Positions 1 through 9,227 of a stretch of 64,000 nucleotides of DNA are shown one piece after another. The position numbers were made by a program, and so were the translations under genes. The stretch comes from DAOQVR01 sp035341665 (GTDB lineage: Bacteria; Chloroflexota; Anaerolineae; JAAYZQ01): NCBI GenBank assembly GCA_035341665.1, contig DAOQVR010000001.1, positions 372,001 to 436,000 on the forward strand. Direction: 5' to 3'. Every line of letters begins with the position of its first letter. Positions within the stretch are counted from its first letter, which is position 1. The notes under the pieces were generated by a model. The model ran no database searches. It was not told the DNA's origin and was given only the letters and a program-made list of their open reading frames with translations.

Positions 1-879
1 GACGAGCGCGACGAGCTGAACCTGGACGCCCAGCAACGCCGCCAGGTCAAAACGAGCCTGGACAAGGCCCACGAGACGGTGGACCTGCGGGTGCGGGGCG
101 CCTACAACTGGCTTCTCGTGCCGGTGCAGCCCGAGCCTCTGGGGCCGGTCGAGTTCCAGGCGAGCAAAATCAGCGGGGATGACAGCTTTTACGACCGGGC
201 CGCCCGCCGGCTGCGCAACGACGGGCTGCTGATCTATGACTGGTCGCCCGACATCTTGCGGATGGAGTTGGACCGCTACATCTGGAGCGAGGACCGCGGC
301 TGGGAAGTCGGGCTGAAGCAGCTTTGGGAGTACCTGGCCCAGTACTGCTATCTGCCGCGGTTGTTCGACCGCGAGGTGCTGGTAAAGGCGGTGAAGGACG
401 GCGTCGGCCGGCTGGATGCACCGTTTGCGTATGCTACGGGCAAGAGCCCGGAAGGGTACCATACCGGACTGGTCTTGCGCACGCTGGGGACAGTCTATTT
501 TGACGATCGGAGCCTGCTGGTGCATCCGGAGCACATGGCCGCGCCGCCTGAGGTCAAGGTCGAGGTAAAAGGCAAGGAAGGGACCAAGACTTCTGGCGAG
601 GGCGGGCAAACGACAGATGAGAAGCCCGAGCCCGTGGAGAAGATGATCTCGCGCTACTATGGCCGGGTGGCGGTCGAGCCGCAACGTGTGAACAAGGAGA
701 TGGGGCTCATCGTCGAAGAGGTCATCCAGCGGCTGACCAGCCAGGTGGGGTGCGAGGTCGAGATCACGATCGAGATCAAGGCCAGGAAGGCGGATGGGTT
801 CGAGGAGAGCACGATCCGGACGGTGAGTGAGAACAGTCGGACGTTGAAGTTTGAGCATTATGGGTTTGAGGAGACATAG
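1..879 (+). CDS. DUF499-like ATPase, C-terminal part (5' end outside window)
   Basis: The frame is open from base 1 and ends at 877-879, so this is the last ~292 residues of a longer protein. The GTG at 79 is internal, not a start. The segment following the LVPVQPEP stretch (FQASKISGDDSFYDRAARRLRNDG, reduced here to its pattern of FxASK, then RRLxxxG) and the later YxPRLxDREVL, LDAPFAYA and VYFDDRSLLVHPE stretches resemble the C-terminal region of DUF499 family ATP-binding proteins. These are often found beside DUF1156-type DNA methylases in defence islands. The ATPase core would lie upstream, outside the window. From about residue 180 there is a Lys/Glu-rich linker, then a ~90-residue tail. 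G+C is high here and drops in the next gene, so this gene may belong to a different cluster. Confidence 0.55.
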   Translation, partial: DERDELNLDAQQRRQVKTSLDKAHETVDLRVRGAYNWLLVPVQPEPLGPVEFQASKISGDDSFYDRAARRLRNDGLLIYDWSPDILRMELDRYIWSEDRGWEVGLKQLWEYLAQYCYLPRLFDREVLVKAVKDGVGRLDAPFAYATGKSPEGYHTGLVLRTLGTVYFDDRSLLVHPEHMAAPPEVKVEVKGKEGTKTSGEGGQTTDEKPEPVEKMISRYYGRVAVEPQRVNKEMGLIVEEVIQRLTSQVGCEVEITIEIKARKADGFEESTIRTVSENSRTLKFEHYGFEET

Positions 880-935
880 ACACTCCTTCACGTGAGCTCA
901 TCGAGATTGCTTTCACAAGCGATTGGAGCATGCGA

Positions 936-3632
936 ATGCGGATGACCTTCAACTACGAGACAGCAGAGAGTGTTGAGGCTTGGCTTAAGGACTGGGAAGA
1001 TGATATCTTGCAGAAACCTGAGAACATCGTTCTTGGGCGTACACTGGGTAATGCTCTGGAATTGGTGCTTGCAGAGCTACGAAGCCTCAGCCCAGAAAAA
1101 AGAACCAAAGGAAGGATCGAGAGAAGTGAATCTGGGTGGGCTCGCGAAATGCTCGAGTTGCTTGAGGAAGAATTCGTGAATGATGCCCAGGGCCGGATTG
1201 CAATGTTTCGCAAGCATTACCCGACAGAGATTGGCGCGCTAGAGCAAGAAGTGCGCAGGGGTCACTTCGACATTGTTGGCACCGAGACAGCAATTACAGA
1301 TTTGCTTCACCTTGATTGGAACGAGATTCTATACACAGAGTTGAAACAGGAGCTTGCCAAAGGAAAAGGGTATGACAGGTCGACACTGCGGCTCATATCG
1401 TATATGTTGGCCGAACTCGCACTGAAGAGACATCGGCCCAAAGACCTTCAGTCAGTTCCACGAGATGTGTTCACTCGCGAGTATACGAGATATCTTCTGG
1501 CAGAGCACGGTGATCAGGCTGTAGTGGCTTCTGCAGCCCTTGCGCAAGCTTTTGCTGATGCCGTAGACTGGATCTGGAAGCAAGGATCGAGCATTATGAC
1601 GGCTTACAGAGCCGTGTCCGAGGCAAAAAGCTTGTTTGATGTATCCAGTTCAAGATTCTGGCACTTCTCCGCCTACGAACTGATTCGCATGATCCAAGCC
1701 CAGGTAGCAAATGTGCAGGTAACCACCAGTTCCTTAAAGAGTCAAACATCAGAAGGAGCAGCACCTGAGAAGTGTGACCCTGCATCTCAAAGGCTGGCCA
1801 TGTTTGCTGCGGAGAGATATGCCCAGGCATTGTACGCCCATGCCCTTCACGTCGAGTTCAAGAAGCAATTGCAGTCTTGTGAGGACACGCCCCTTGTTTC
1901 ATTTGCGCATCTATTGGTTGATGAAGTCATAGAAGCATGCAGGTTTGGCAACATTAGAACCAGTGATGATGACTCCAGATATAGGTCCGCAAAACATGTC
2001 CTTGAAGAATCGCTCGCATCTCCATTCGCAAGAGTGACATCTGAAATGCTACCTGCGATTGATTGGGCAAACGAACCGCATGCCATGGAATCACTTGCCA
2101 GGATGGGGAATTGGCTATCATCCGAACTACATTCGATCTTTGAACTTGCTCCATCATCTGAACCATGGACGCAAGAAGCTGCACTTTCTGCAAGCCAGGA
2201 GTTGGTCTGCAAAAGAAGCTTCCGAGAAGCGTTGTGGGACCACCTGAAGCCCATGACTTTTCCACCTGTAGGCAGGGCTGATGCAAACGAAGCTCATTCG
2301 CTTGCAACTGACATGAAGCGCTTTGAGCAGATGCAGAAACTCTGGAGAGAGTGGCGGGACGCCATACCTGCGTATGCAGAGATGTTCCATCTATTCTATT
2401 CCTTGCCATGGAAGGATCTATCTGGGGCATGTTTGTCTCAATTGGTAGATGCATTGTCACAGGAGCTCAATCGGCCATTTGAGGAGTGGTTGGTGTTTTA
2501 TAAGGTCCAAGGTCTGGATTGTGCGGGTGCCAAGTGGAAGCTGGGCGAGGTACTTGTCTACGATCCCACAGTGTACGACTTCGGTGAAGGAGAGACATTC
2601 TATCCCCGAGCGCAATCTCTCGAAAACCTTGCAGGGATATGCGTAGATGTTAAGGCCAATAGCCAGTTCACTGCACGAGCGAAGGCTCACGCCTGGGCTG
2701 AGGAAGCGCTGGACGTGGTCTCGTTTGCACTCTCGGTTGGGCGCGACCTCGGTGGACTCAATCCTCGAATACTACCCCAAGTCCTCGAGATACCGAGAAC
2801 CTCTCCTGGCTACTGGTCTGGAGAGGTTAGCGCTCCTGCTAGCACCAAGCCAACCACCGTGAAAGAAATCAGACCGAAAGATCGTCAGATTCTCGAGTCG
2901 TACGATGCCCTACTGCTGCAAAGCGAAACCGCCGCTTCATCATTGTCCGAGATCCAGCAGCTGTTTCTGAAGGCGGTGCATTGGTACAGAATGGGTAGAT
3001 GGCAAGATGACCCTATCGAAAGCTTCTTGTTTCATTGGATCGCTCTTGAGAGCATGTTTGCCAGGGGAGAGAGGGCAATAGAGCGCCTGCTCTTGGAGCA
3101 GGTGCCACAAATAGAGATCACCGGTCGAGGAGTGCTGGGGGACTTCTGGTTATGGTGGACGAAAGATTGGCAGGCTGCGATCCAAAGCATCAAAGATTGT
3201 CCCGCTTTGTTGAGCAGTGTAGAGCAGGATTCTAACTTTGCTGGATGGGATCACTATTATCATGTGTTGTTGGACACTGAAAACGTCGTCAGATTGGAAC
3301 AGTACGCCAATGCCGCCCATAGCACGTCGACGAAGGTAATTCAAGATTGGACTTCGAGAGTAAAGGGGATCGATGCAGGTGCGATCAAAGCGGAAACGGA
3401 GCAACGGCGCGCTGCCAGCAAATATCGATTGCACGTCATGTATGTGAGACGTAACCTGATAGTACATGAAGCTCATTCTTTTCGAGAAGCCAGTGACATG
3501 GCAATTTATTGTCAGGAACTGCAGGAGTTGCTGGAAAAAGTTCTCGTGGCTGTCGCGGGTGAAGTTACGAATCCGACTTCACAGTGCCATACTATCGAAG
3601 AATTGATCGAGTTGGCAAACCGCCCGTGGTAG
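936..3632 (+). CDS. Large HEPN-domain protein (putative RNase effector)
   Basis: A protein of about 898 aa. The last ~170 residues look like an ApeA-like HEPN domain: a helix with RMGRWQDDPIESFLFHWIALE-type spacing (W-x-R-x(8)-F-x-x-W-x-A-x-E pattern) and, near residue 840, the motif R-N-L-I-V-H. This is the Rx4-6H signature of HEPN ribonucleases. The first ~650 residues are all-helical in character and not recognised. Three ATGs lie at 930, 936 and 942. GGAG at 925-928 is 7 nt before the ATG at 936, so that start is preferred. The gene is followed after 58 nt by the middle-component and SMC genes on the same strand, suggesting one operon in which this protein is the toxic effector. G+C is lower than in the preceding gene. 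Function is inferred from the motif and context only. Confidence 0.7.
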   Translation: MRMTFNYETAESVEAWLKDWEDDILQKPENIVLGRTLGNALELVLAELRSLSPEKRTKGRIERSESGWAREMLELLEEEFVNDAQGRIAMFRKHYPTEIGALEQEVRRGHFDIVGTETAITDLLHLDWNEILYTELKQELAKGKGYDRSTLRLISYMLAELALKRHRPKDLQSVPRDVFTREYTRYLLAEHGDQAVVASAALAQAFADAVDWIWKQGSSIMTAYRAVSEAKSLFDVSSSRFWHFSAYELIRMIQAQVANVQVTTSSLKSQTSEGAAPEKCDPASQRLAMFAAERYAQALYAHALHVEFKKQLQSCEDTPLVSFAHLLVDEVIEACRFGNIRTSDDDSRYRSAKHVLEESLASPFARVTSEMLPAIDWANEPHAMESLARMGNWLSSELHSIFELAPSSEPWTQEAALSASQELVCKRSFREALWDHLKPMTFPPVGRADANEAHSLATDMKRFEQMQKLWREWRDAIPAYAEMFHLFYSLPWKDLSGACLSQLVDALSQELNRPFEEWLVFYKVQGLDCAGAKWKLGEVLVYDPTVYDFGEGETFYPRAQSLENLAGICVDVKANSQFTARAKAHAWAEEALDVVSFALSVGRDLGGLNPRILPQVLEIPRTSPGYWSGEVSAPASTKPTTVKEIRPKDRQILESYDALLLQSETAASSLSEIQQLFLKAVHWYRMGRWQDDPIESFLFHWIALESMFARGERAIERLLLEQVPQIEITGRGVLGDFWLWWTKDWQAAIQSIKDCPALLSSVEQDSNFAGWDHYYHVLLDTENVVRLEQYANAAHSTSTKVIQDWTSRVKGIDAGAIKAETEQRRAASKYRLHVMYVRRNLIVHEAHSFREASDMAIYCQELQELLEKVLVAVAGEVTNPTSQCHTIEELIELANRPW

Positions 3633-3690
3633 GGAATGCTGAGCAGCAGATAGCAGCGAAGTTTCAGGCGGCTAGAGACGAATCTGTGCC

Positions 3691-4428
3691 ATGATTCCTC
3701 TTTTCTCAATGGAGCGAAACACCAGTGAGGTTGGCCAGCCAGTCAGGGGCGACAATGTGATGGACCCTTTAACCAGGCACGATACGATTGAGCGCCATGC
3801 AGTCAGAATCCTCTTGATCTTGTATTTCTGCAGAGATCATCCCTACACACCCTCTTTCCGTCTGACCGATGACGATACTCACGTCATTGAGACGGAAGGC
3901 AAGCTGCAAAAGATAGATTTCTGGATTCGCTATCCCGACCACCTGGCGGCTGCTCTGCTGCGGGGATGTGAAGCCGATGGGCAGCTCGTTGCAGCTGGCC
4001 GCATGGACGACGTGAAGGACTTGGTTCGCGAAATCTTTCGCGAACGGGAGCCCGTTCTCCGTTGGGTGCCCATGCTCAAGTACTTGAGAGGCGCGTACGA
4101 GCCCCTGGATAACGTGATGGTCTTCCTCACCAGTAGGAATCTGGCATATCGCCGGATTGTAGAAAGAGGGCATCGCACCCGGTACATCCTGACCCGGAAG
4201 GGATACGATGCTGTCCAACTCATGCTACAGGAGTGCCCCGAGACTCAATGGTATGCAGACCGATGTCGGATCATCAACTCCTACTTTGGACACCTGAACA
4301 GCTTTGAGATCCGGAGGCTACAGTACCTTGAAGGAAACTATGCAGCTACACCCTACCGTGAAATGATCGTTCCGGTCGAGGCCGAGGTGCGACGGCGATT
4401 TGAGCGACTATTTGGAGAGTCTCTATGA
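3691..4428 (+). CDS. Small partner protein of the SMC ATPase (ABC-3C middle-component-like)
   Basis: A 245-aa soluble protein with no motif I recognise. It contains a run of short helices and a basic strand-turn-strand segment (TSRNLAYRRIVERG, then TRYILTRKGYDAV) that could be a winged helix: the last piece resembles the wing and LTxKG end of such folds. The stop overlaps the next gene by 4 bp (ATGA, 4425-4428), so it is translationally coupled to the SMC-like ATPase. In ABC three-component and Lamassu systems, an ATPase of this type is paired with a small middle component in exactly this way. The annotated ATG at 3691 has no clear ribosome site. The ATG at about 3760 (MDPLTRHD) with AGGGG upstream is an alternative, giving ~222 aa. 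Confidence 0.6.
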   Translation: MIPLFSMERNTSEVGQPVRGDNVMDPLTRHDTIERHAVRILLILYFCRDHPYTPSFRLTDDDTHVIETEGKLQKIDFWIRYPDHLAAALLRGCEADGQLVAAGRMDDVKDLVREIFREREPVLRWVPMLKYLRGAYEPLDNVMVFLTSRNLAYRRIVERGHRTRYILTRKGYDAVQLMLQECPETQWYADRCRIINSYFGHLNSFEIRRLQYLEGNYAATPYREMIVPVEAEVRRRFERLFGESL

Positions 4429-6476
4429 TTACATTCAACGAACTGGTTAAGCAGGTGGATGCGAAGCTTGCAGGTCAGAGGGGCCGTCGCGATCCCATTT
4501 CGACCGAAATCATCGAGGAGATACTCGGCGAAGTGGGCATTGCCGGATTGATACAGCCAACAGGTGAAGGCGGTACAGCCAAGAAACTACAGGTTCGCCA
4601 ATTGTGGATTCGTGGTCGCAAGTGGCAGTCCCATGGACTGGAGCCCATTGAGTTCAGTTATCATCGCACCCTGGGGCCAGGACTGAATGGTTGGGTGGCA
4701 GGGAATGGCACAGGAAAGTCCACAGTCCTGAAAACCATTGTTTGGGCGCTTACAGGAGTTGAGCCTAATTTCAAACCTGACGTCCGAACCTGGTTGGAGG
4801 ACATCGCTGTCGAAATCGACATTTCTGGGGATGGGATCTATACCATACGCTATTCCCCTCGCCCCAGCTCTCAAGTCTCGGGTCGCATATTCGCCCAACC
4901 ACTGGACTCGGCATTAAGCACTGAAGAACCGGTGGGCAGTGTCGAATCTTTCAGCGGCAAGCCGGCTATGACTGAAGCTATTGACCGATTCTTTGGCAGC
5001 CGGATGGGGTTTTCCCCTCTCGAAGGGTTGGAGTGGAAGCGCCACACCATGACGCTAACATCACAGGTGACCTCGTGGGATGTCTACTCGCAAGCCCTCT
5101 TCATTAGCGCCGATGACTACTCTGACTATCTGTTCCCGAGCCGCAGCACGAATGGGCAGTACCACCAGAAGACATTGGGCGCCTATCTTGACATGCATTT
5201 GCTGGAAGCTCTGTCAAAGGCTCAGGCAGAGCAACTGCGAGCACAGCAGGACTACGAGTTCGAACGAAAGCGGGTGGAGGTTGATGCGGCCAGGATACGT
5301 GACGAAATCAACAGGCTGGAGGACGAGTTGCGGCACGTGGAGAGCCGGCTTGAGCGCATTGACGCAGAGCAAACCGTACTGCTAGATCCAGCTTTCGTCC
5401 ATCACGTACGTGAAGAGGTCAGCCAGTCAACGGAACGAGTGGTTGCCCTGACACAGCAACTGCACGACTGGGAGACAGAGGAGACTCGACTCCAGAACGA
5501 TCTTAATCAGGCACAGCGAGCCTGCCAGGCGTTGAAAGAGTCCATCGAATTCAAGCTATTCTTGAGCGGGCTGGAGGTCGAAAAGTGCCCACATTGCGAG
5601 GCATCGATCCCACAAACGCGAGTTGTAGAAGAATTGGAAACCGGACAGTGTCGCGTTTGTGGCAGTCATCTACAGCCTGTTTCTTCCGTTGATGCACAAC
5701 AGGTATTATTGGGGAGGGCAGAAGAGAAGGTTGGAGAACTCCGAAAGGATCTTCGTAGGATCGGAAGAGAACACAAAAAAGTGGCTGCGGAGCTTGAACA
5801 GGCCCAGCAGGAATTGGAAGTGCATGGAGCTGAATTCAGTGATCTATCCCGTCAGGAGCGAGAGGGGTTCACCTCCGAGATGCGAACTCTGGTTGATGCG
5901 AAGGGCTATTTGAGAGGGCAGTTGGAGCGACTCCGAGAGCAGACAAAAGAGGGACGAGGTCCACATCTCAGGAAGCTAAAGAGGCGCCAGGATGTGCTGA
6001 GAGCCGCTCATTCTGTGCTCCAAGCTGCCATCTCTCAGAGCCATCGGGGCGTGCTGGAGATTCTGGAGAGCCGAACGACTGACACAGCCCAGACTCTAGG
6101 AGTGGGCAACCTTGAGCGAGTATTTCTGAACGATCGGTTCGACATGTTCGTCAAACAATCGAACGAGACCATTCGCTTCCAGACCATGGACATCGGTGAG
6201 CAGTTGAGACTAAAGATTGCCTTTCACCTGTCGTTGTTGAGCTTGCGCACCCAGAATGGTCTTGGCCGCCACCCCAACCTACTCATCATAGACGCTCCTG
6301 GAAGTGCAGAGCTAGACGAGCAGCGTTTCAGTGCAGTTATGAGGGGGCTCGTTGATCTGACAGACCAGTTAGGCGATCAAGTGCAGATTCTGATCGCCAG
6401 TACGAGGGACGAACTTCTGGACCTATGTGGGGCTGATCAGATGGAATACAAGCAAGAGGGAGAGACTCTTTTCTAG
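4425..6476 (+). CDS. SMC/Rad50-like ATPase with zinc hook (Lamassu LmuB / ABC-3C-like)
   Basis: A 683-aa ATPase. The Walker A motif GNGTGKST is at residues 93-100 and Walker B (LLIIDAP) is near residue 624. The middle is a coiled coil (about 270-590, rich in E, R, Q and L) interrupted by two CxxC pairs near 388-391 and 409-412, a zinc-hook-like apex. A region of about 60 residues before the ATP-binding domain is not recognised. Short SMC-like ATPases of this size, paired with a small partner, are the sensor of Lamassu and other ABC-3C defence systems; RecN/RecF-like repair proteins are an alternative. GGAGAG lies 5 nt before the ATG. The stop TAG at 6474-6476 interlocks with the stop of the convergent nuclease gene in a single CTAG. 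Confidence 0.75.
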   Translation: MITFNELVKQVDAKLAGQRGRRDPISTEIIEEILGEVGIAGLIQPTGEGGTAKKLQVRQLWIRGRKWQSHGLEPIEFSYHRTLGPGLNGWVAGNGTGKSTVLKTIVWALTGVEPNFKPDVRTWLEDIAVEIDISGDGIYTIRYSPRPSSQVSGRIFAQPLDSALSTEEPVGSVESFSGKPAMTEAIDRFFGSRMGFSPLEGLEWKRHTMTLTSQVTSWDVYSQALFISADDYSDYLFPSRSTNGQYHQKTLGAYLDMHLLEALSKAQAEQLRAQQDYEFERKRVEVDAARIRDEINRLEDELRHVESRLERIDAEQTVLLDPAFVHHVREEVSQSTERVVALTQQLHDWETEETRLQNDLNQAQRACQALKESIEFKLFLSGLEVEKCPHCEASIPQTRVVEELETGQCRVCGSHLQPVSSVDAQQVLLGRAEEKVGELRKDLRRIGREHKKVAAELEQAQQELEVHGAEFSDLSRQEREGFTSEMRTLVDAKGYLRGQLERLREQTKEGRGPHLRKLKRRQDVLRAAHSVLQAAISQSHRGVLEILESRTTDTAQTLGVGNLERVFLNDRFDMFVKQSNETIRFQTMDIGEQLRLKIAFHLSLLSLRTQNGLGRHPNLLIIDAPGSAELDEQRFSAVMRGLVDLTDQLGDQVQILIASTRDELLDLCGADQMEYKQEGETLF

Positions 6477-8599
6477 CCGGTCGATGTCTTTTTGCGTCGC
6501 CAACTGTGATCGGAAGGGCTGTGAGGACGATTGGCAGGATAGATCACCACGATCACCCAATCTGGGCTCTCTGATCCAGGAACGTCGCGCTGGTCAACAT
6601 ACCAATAATCTGCCTCATGCTTGAGAGGCGTTCCCAAGTCTTTCGTCGTCACGTCCAATATGAACAAGAACCCTAACTGGCAAGTGCCTGCCGCATAGGA
6701 CTGGGCTTGGGCTATATAGTTCTCATGAATATGCCCGCGGCTAATGTCCGCCTTTTCGCGTTTGACTTCTATGGGAAAGTCAACATTCTCAGGGTAGCAG
6801 AGCCTCAGGTCCGGCCTCCCAGGCATGCCTTCACCTGCTTCACGCAAAACTGAAACACCGCCACTTGCCCATTGCATGGCCTGGTAGAAATGATCTCGTA
6901 GGTGGGCCTCTGTTGCCTGCTCGCCTAAACCAGCAGTTCCTCGTCTCTCAGCAAACAGGAAATTCTGAGCAGGTTGAGTATTCTCCCCAGCTGTTGCACA
7001 GAAGAGCAGATGAAAGTGGTGTGCGACAAGCTGGATTGCGTGTAACAGATAGGCCCAGCGTTGTGAACCAGGCTTCCAGCCCAGCGCATCCCTGAGCTGG
7101 GGAACTATCTTCTCATGAATATCAAGTTCAGGTCCTGAAACTGCTCTCGGCCGTGCTGCGTCTCGTGTTGTTTCGACGAACCGCCAAGCGGCCTCCAGCA
7201 GTATTTCCATCGTGTCCAGTCCCTGAGCGCGAAGCTCGGAGATCGTGCTTGCAAGTACTGGAGATTCCCGTTCAGCCGCCGCCAGGATTTTGTCCAATTT
7301 GGCGGCGGCTTCGTCTTTTGGGTAGACATCGCCTTGAACCTCCTGGAGCACAAGTTCGTAGAAGGCGATTTCGGAAGCCGGCGTAACCTCTCGCCACCCC
7401 ATGTTTGCGAGCACGCTTTGCAGCTTGGCCACTATCTCCTGTACTTGGACGAACTTGCCAAACATGTGCGGAAGCATGACCAAGTCATGCGTAACTCTAC
7501 TGGCAACGCCGACCAATCCCTCAATGGCTTGAAATCGCCGCACTGCGTCGTAGACATTGGCCAGCATTTCCATGGGAGGCTTGATATCGGGCCATTCGGT
7601 AGCCGTCGCAAGCTGCTCGCTCCAACGGTCGAGTTGTGTGATGAGCTGTACAAGATGGAACTCAACATTCATTCGGTCTGGAGACGCCGCCCCGCCAAAC
7701 GAAAGGAGCCGTTCGGTTAGAACACTTCGTGCTGTTTGAACGGCTGCTGTAACTCCAGCCGCATTGGGGGATGCTATGAGTTGTATATAGCACTGCCCAA
7801 TGGCAAGAAACAGTTCTGCATCCTTGCGGCTCTCCTCCGCGGCGATGGATTGTTCGAAACGATCACAGGCGATTCTAAGTGATCTATGCAACTCGGCATG
7901 ATTAGATGCCTGGAAGGCGCGATAGAACCAGACGATCCCCAGATTGAAGCGAGCCTCTGAGTCAACCGCTGTATTCTCCACTCCAACGCAGTCTTCAATG
8001 GCCTCCACAACGACAGTGTCTTGGGGACGAACATCATAGCATCTTCCAAGGAGTTTCAGTGCCTTAACTGGCAGCAGAGCGGCATCTTCAGGATCGCTTG
8101 GGATAGGCGGAAAATCGTTGAGCAGCAACCCGATCGACTTGACCAGCAGCCGTTCATTCCCCTGATAGATAGGGAGCATTACGATACCTTCAAGTGCTAA
8201 CGAAGCAATGAAAGGATCGCTATTTGCCAATCCACCCCGATATCCACGTTCGAAGCGATCGTGGAATAGCCTTGCTGAATCAGCGTCCCAACTCGGTGCC
8301 AAGCCCAGTACAGCCTTCTGCCCAGCATTAAACACCAAACTGTCAAGGGTAGGATCTAGAGCATGGATTAACACATCGCGTGCGGATACGCGATCCTGAA
8401 TCGACGTGAATGCATCGAGGATAGCACGCAGCAGAATTGGCCCAGCAAGATGACCTTGTTCTGAGTCATCAATGATTGCTCGCGCGTGTTGCCAGACCGT
8501 GCTTTCGGGAACTGATGCGAAAAGGGCTGCGGGTTCTCCCTGTTCGTCTGCTCGGTAAATCGATTGAACGACTTCTAACTGACTCGGAATACTCATCAC
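6473..8599 (-). CDS. Helical-repeat protein with C-terminal PD-(D/E)XK nuclease domain
   Basis: A 708-aa protein. Residues ~1-480 are a series of helix pairs (Ala/Leu-rich, TPR- or HEAT-like). The C-terminal ~200 residues hold a restriction-endonuclease-like core: G-R-P-D-L-R-L with the Asp at 597, and P-I-E-V-K-R-E about 13 residues later (Glu near 610), i.e. the D-(x)n-ExK catalytic signature. A helix with an Asn/Gln-rich face follows, as is usual in this fold. The gene lies 46 bp downstream of an XRE regulator and is probably cotranscribed with it. It converges on the SMC gene and their stop codons overlap. A defence role is likely (DNA cleavage triggered through the repeat domain), but I do not recognise a named family. 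It could alternatively be the nuclease partner of the SMC module. Confidence 0.65.
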   Translation of the reverse strand: MMSIPSQLEVVQSIYRADEQGEPAALFASVPESTVWQHARAIIDDSEQGHLAGPILLRAILDAFTSIQDRVSARDVLIHALDPTLDSLVFNAGQKAVLGLAPSWDADSARLFHDRFERGYRGGLANSDPFIASLALEGIVMLPIYQGNERLLVKSIGLLLNDFPPIPSDPEDAALLPVKALKLLGRCYDVRPQDTVVVEAIEDCVGVENTAVDSEARFNLGIVWFYRAFQASNHAELHRSLRIACDRFEQSIAAEESRKDAELFLAIGQCYIQLIASPNAAGVTAAVQTARSVLTERLLSFGGAASPDRMNVEFHLVQLITQLDRWSEQLATATEWPDIKPPMEMLANVYDAVRRFQAIEGLVGVASRVTHDLVMLPHMFGKFVQVQEIVAKLQSVLANMGWREVTPASEIAFYELVLQEVQGDVYPKDEAAAKLDKILAAAERESPVLASTISELRAQGLDTMEILLEAAWRFVETTRDAARPRAVSGPELDIHEKIVPQLRDALGWKPGSQRWAYLLHAIQLVAHHFHLLFCATAGENTQPAQNFLFAERRGTAGLGEQATEAHLRDHFYQAMQWASGGVSVLREAGEGMPGRPDLRLCYPENVDFPIEVKREKADISRGHIHENYIAQAQSYAAGTCQLGFLFILDVTTKDLGTPLKHEADYWYVDQRDVPGSESPDWVIVVIYPANRPHSPSDHSWRRKKTSTG

Positions 8600-8645
8600 C
8601 CCTACCCTCCGCTGCCCTTACGTTAACACCGCAGTATTGTGACGG

Positions 8646-9035
8646 TTACTGTGTGGATGGGCGAGATTCGTGCCACAGCAGGAGTTCCTCAAGGACAGAG
8701 CCCACTCTTTGTTGCTCGAGGCGGGGCAGAGTAAGTAGCTTTGCCAGACTGGCTCGCAGCGAGGTCGGTAGATTGCTTTGAGTAAGGTAGCCTTGAAGCG
8801 AAGCGGGCTCAACATCCAAGGGATATAGTTCTGTCTCCTGGCAACCTAAAACCCGTGCAATTCTGCGAACAAGCTCTGGGTCAACTTGCTTCCGATGGCC
8901 ATTCTCTAGGCGATTAATCGTCACCCGAGCCACGCCTGCCTTGGCGCCCAGTTCCTCTTGAGAGATGTCCAGAGCTTCGCGGACTCGGCGTATTCTTTTG
9001 CCAACCTCTTCAGAGAGAGATGCGACTTCATTCAC
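8646..9035 (-). CDS. XRE-family HTH transcriptional regulator
   Basis: A short DNA-binding protein. The N-terminal ~60 residues are a Cro/CI-type helix-turn-helix (RIRRVREALDISQEELG, then KAGVARVTINRLENG), with the usual Q-x-x-x-A and I-x-x-x-E-x-G pattern. The C-terminal ~65 residues are helical and unassigned. I chose the GTG at 9033-9035 because GGAG lies 8 nt upstream and because the promoter elements (9079-9107) would start transcription near 9072, downstream of the ATG at 9080. The longer form starting at 9080 would have 15 extra residues. It heads the operon with the TPR/PD-(D/E)XK nuclease, and palindromes in its own promoter suggest autorepression, as in many XRE-controlled defence or toxin loci. 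Confidence 0.85.
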   Translation of the reverse strand: MNEVASLSEEVGKRIRRVREALDISQEELGAKAGVARVTINRLENGHRKQVDPELVRRIARVLGCQETELYPLDVEPASLQGYLTQSNLPTSLRASLAKLLTLPRLEQQRVGSVLEELLLWHESRPSTQ

Positions 9036-9078
9036 TGTACATTCTCCGTTGCTCGTTGCCAACATGTCTTCCGGGACC

Positions 9079-9119
9079 ATTGTATCATATTATGATATAT
9101 TTGTCAACAAGATATATCA
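9079..9119 (-). promoter_or_regulatory. Promoter and operators of the XRE-nuclease operon
   Basis: On the minus strand TTGACA (9107-9102, perfect -35) is followed after exactly 17 bp by TACAAT (9084-9079, 5 of 6 to the -10 consensus). Between them lies a 15-bp palindrome, TATCAT-att-ATGATA (9083-9097). A second inverted repeat, TGATATAT (9093-9100) and ATATATCA (9112-9119), flanks the -35 box. Such placement is expected for binding of the adjacent XRE repressor. The block is very A+T-rich against its surroundings. Confidence 0.7.
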
Positions 9120-9227
9120 GATATCGATACTCAACGGCGCTCCAGTTCGGAACAGGGCCACACATCACCCTCGGTCTAACCGGATTACCGCGGGGCCGAC
9201 AAGCTGCAGCGCCGAGGAAATGAGAGG

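Noticed and set aside
9083..9119. Palindromes near the XRE promoter as a terminator
   Set aside because: They overlap the core promoter elements, are A+T-rich and lack a U-tract after a G+C-rich stem.
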